Origin: Candidatus Bipolaricaulota bacterium
GTDB lineage: Bacteria > Bipolaricaulota > Bipolaricaulia > RBG-16-55-9
Assembly: GCA_018609825.1 (NCBI GenBank)
Contig: JAHEOA010000021.1
Span: 1-14,432, forward strand
Direction: 5' to 3'
DNA length: 14,432 bases
Below are positions 13,930 through 14,432 of this stretch, one piece after another (the stretch's first letter is position 1; every line of letters begins with the position of its first letter). Made by a program: the position numbers and the translations under genes. The notes under the pieces were generated by a model. It saw only the letters and a list, made by a program, of their open reading frames with translations. It had not been told where the DNA came from and searched no databases.

Positions 13930-13934
13930 CCTCC
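13918..13934. promoter_or_regulatory. Inverted repeat over the hsp20 -35 box (possible operator)
   Basis: GGGGGTT (13918-13924) pairs with AACCTCC (13928-13934) around a 3-nt centre, with one G-T mismatch. It overlaps the -35 box. It does not match CIRCE (HrcA) or HAIR (HspR), so any binding protein is unknown. Confidence 0.3.
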
Positions 13935-14038
13935 CCAGTTTGATACGCGTCGAGCGTCGCCATCTTTGGGCTCGCGTGGCGAGAACGCCGGTTCGCATCA
14001 GAAACAACGGCGGCTCCACTGCAGGAAAACTGCGACTA

Positions 14039-14146
14039 GGGCCTGTTAACACTATCGAAGTGCCTCAACAATGAGGGCGAAGTGGATGAAACGGAGGAAC
14101 ATCACATCCAGCTTCTCGAAGCGTGAGAAGATCCTCCGGAATGTGG
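14039..14146 (-). mobile_element. Remnant of an IS5-family insertion sequence (3' end)
   Basis: The terminal inverted repeat begins GGCCTGTTAACACT at 14040, directly after CTAG (14036-14039), which fits the TA-centred targets of this family. The transposase 3' end follows inside. The element is cut off at about 14146 by the IS3-family element, so only about 107 bp remain visible on this side. Confidence 0.7.
14052..14146 (-). pseudogene. IS5-family transposase, C-terminal fragment
   Basis: The last about 31 codons read TFRRIFSRFEKLDVMFLRF then IHFALIVEALR and a TAG stop. This ending is typical of IS5/IS427-group transposases. Upstream, the frame runs without sense into the neighbouring IS3-family DNA, so the gene is broken. 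The stop lies close to the element's terminal repeat, as usual for these compact elements. Confidence 0.75.
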
Positions 14147-14432
14147 TGCTCCCGCAAAATGAGACACGATCAAGCCGCTGACGTGAGAGGACTCGCCTCG
14201 CTCCGTCTGGGATAGGCCTCCCCAGGAACCCCGTAATCCAGGGCTTGATGGGGCCGTTCCCAATTGTACCACGCCCGGTACCCCGCGATGCCATCCCGGG
14301 CCTCGATCGGATCGGCGTACTCATGGCGGTAGATCTCCTCGTACTTGAGGCTTTCGTGGAAGCGTTCCACCCGCCCGATCTGCTCCGGCGCTCCTCGTTG
14401 GATTCGAATGGGATCGAAAGGCCGGTCCTCCA
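14147..14432 (-). mobile_element. IS3-family insertion sequence, one end (continues past window)
   Basis: The end is placed at 14147, where TGCTCCCGCAAAATGAGACA begins: IS3-family ends start with TG, and this sequence lies between the IS5 remnant and the IS3 transposase stop. The inner part encodes the transposase C-terminus. It appears inserted into the IS5 element. The exact border and target duplication cannot be confirmed because the other end is outside. Confidence 0.65.
14170..14432 (-). CDS. IS3-family transposase OrfB, C-terminal part (truncated by window edge)
   Basis: The frame is open from the right edge for about 87 codons: PFDPIRIQRGAPEQIGRVE, then RFHESLKYEEIYRHEYADP, then WYNWERPHQALDYGVPGE. 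This is the end of the DDE integrase (rve) core, with the last catalytic-region helix (ERFHESLKYE) and the family's N.ERPHQAL motif. It catalyses element transposition. No frameshift is visible in this part, so the element might be intact beyond the window. The stop is followed by the putative terminal repeat. Confidence 0.85.
   Translation of the reverse strand, partial: EDRPFDPIRIQRGAPEQIGRVERFHESLKYEEIYRHEYADPIEARDGIAGYRAWYNWERPHQALDYGVPGEAYPRRSEASPLTSAA

Noticed and set aside
1..14432. CRISPR array, prophage, or defence or biosynthetic cluster
   Set aside because: No regularly spaced repeats and no genes of these types were seen; the only mobile DNA is the insertion sequences at the right end.

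Overview
The window is GC-rich bacterial chromosome (clearly well above 60% GC by eye). Ribosomal protein bL25/CTC, bacterial-type peptidyl-tRNA hydrolase, a lipobox lipoprotein, Shine-Dalgarno sites and sigma70-like promoters show that it is bacterial. Two proteins have an archaeal flavour: a TrmY-type SPOUT methyltransferase and a SerK-type ParB-fold protein. This fits a deep-branching, probably uncultured lineage, but the phylum cannot be fixed from the sequence alone.

Left part (1-4121): the 3' two-thirds of a TrkH-type potassium uptake channel overlaps a trmY-like gene by 4 bp. A class I photolyase faces them on the minus strand with a 3-bp gap. An 89-bp divergent spacer leads to a YciA-like hotdog acyl-CoA thioesterase, whose stop codon overlaps a TTG start for a short ParB/SerK-fold protein.

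Middle (4118-8928): a good sigma70-type promoter starts a likely operon of L-isoaspartate methyltransferase (pcm), a lipoprotein with two PKD domains and a type-1 copper cupredoxin domain, and a DUF1028 protein with a C-terminal peptidoglycan-binding-like domain. A structured spacer with hairpins follows. Next come an unrecognised secreted protein and, 3 bp later, an FtsX/MacB-type ABC permease without a visible ATPase partner.

Right-middle (9004-11781): prs, bL25/ctc and pth, a gene order also known from Bacillus, then a small ACT-domain protein. The prs product has proline where the active-site histidine of PRPP synthases is expected. Between the ACT gene and the convergent capA-like gene lies a 341-bp spacer with a promoter-like sequence, a series of hairpins and an intrinsic terminator. 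I read this as a candidate small RNA.

Right end (12123-14432): minus-strand capA-like metallophosphoesterase and hsp20, the latter with a 24-bp tandem repeat in its 5' coding part and its own promoter and terminator. Beyond it is a nest of insertion sequences: an IS5-family 3' end remnant interrupted by an IS3-family element that runs off the window.

I see no CRISPR array, no phage or defence island, no tRNA or rRNA and no biosynthetic cluster. The points most worth a second look are the bacterial TrmY, the minimal SerK-like protein, the His-to-Pro change in Prs and the candidate RNA at about 11876-12018.
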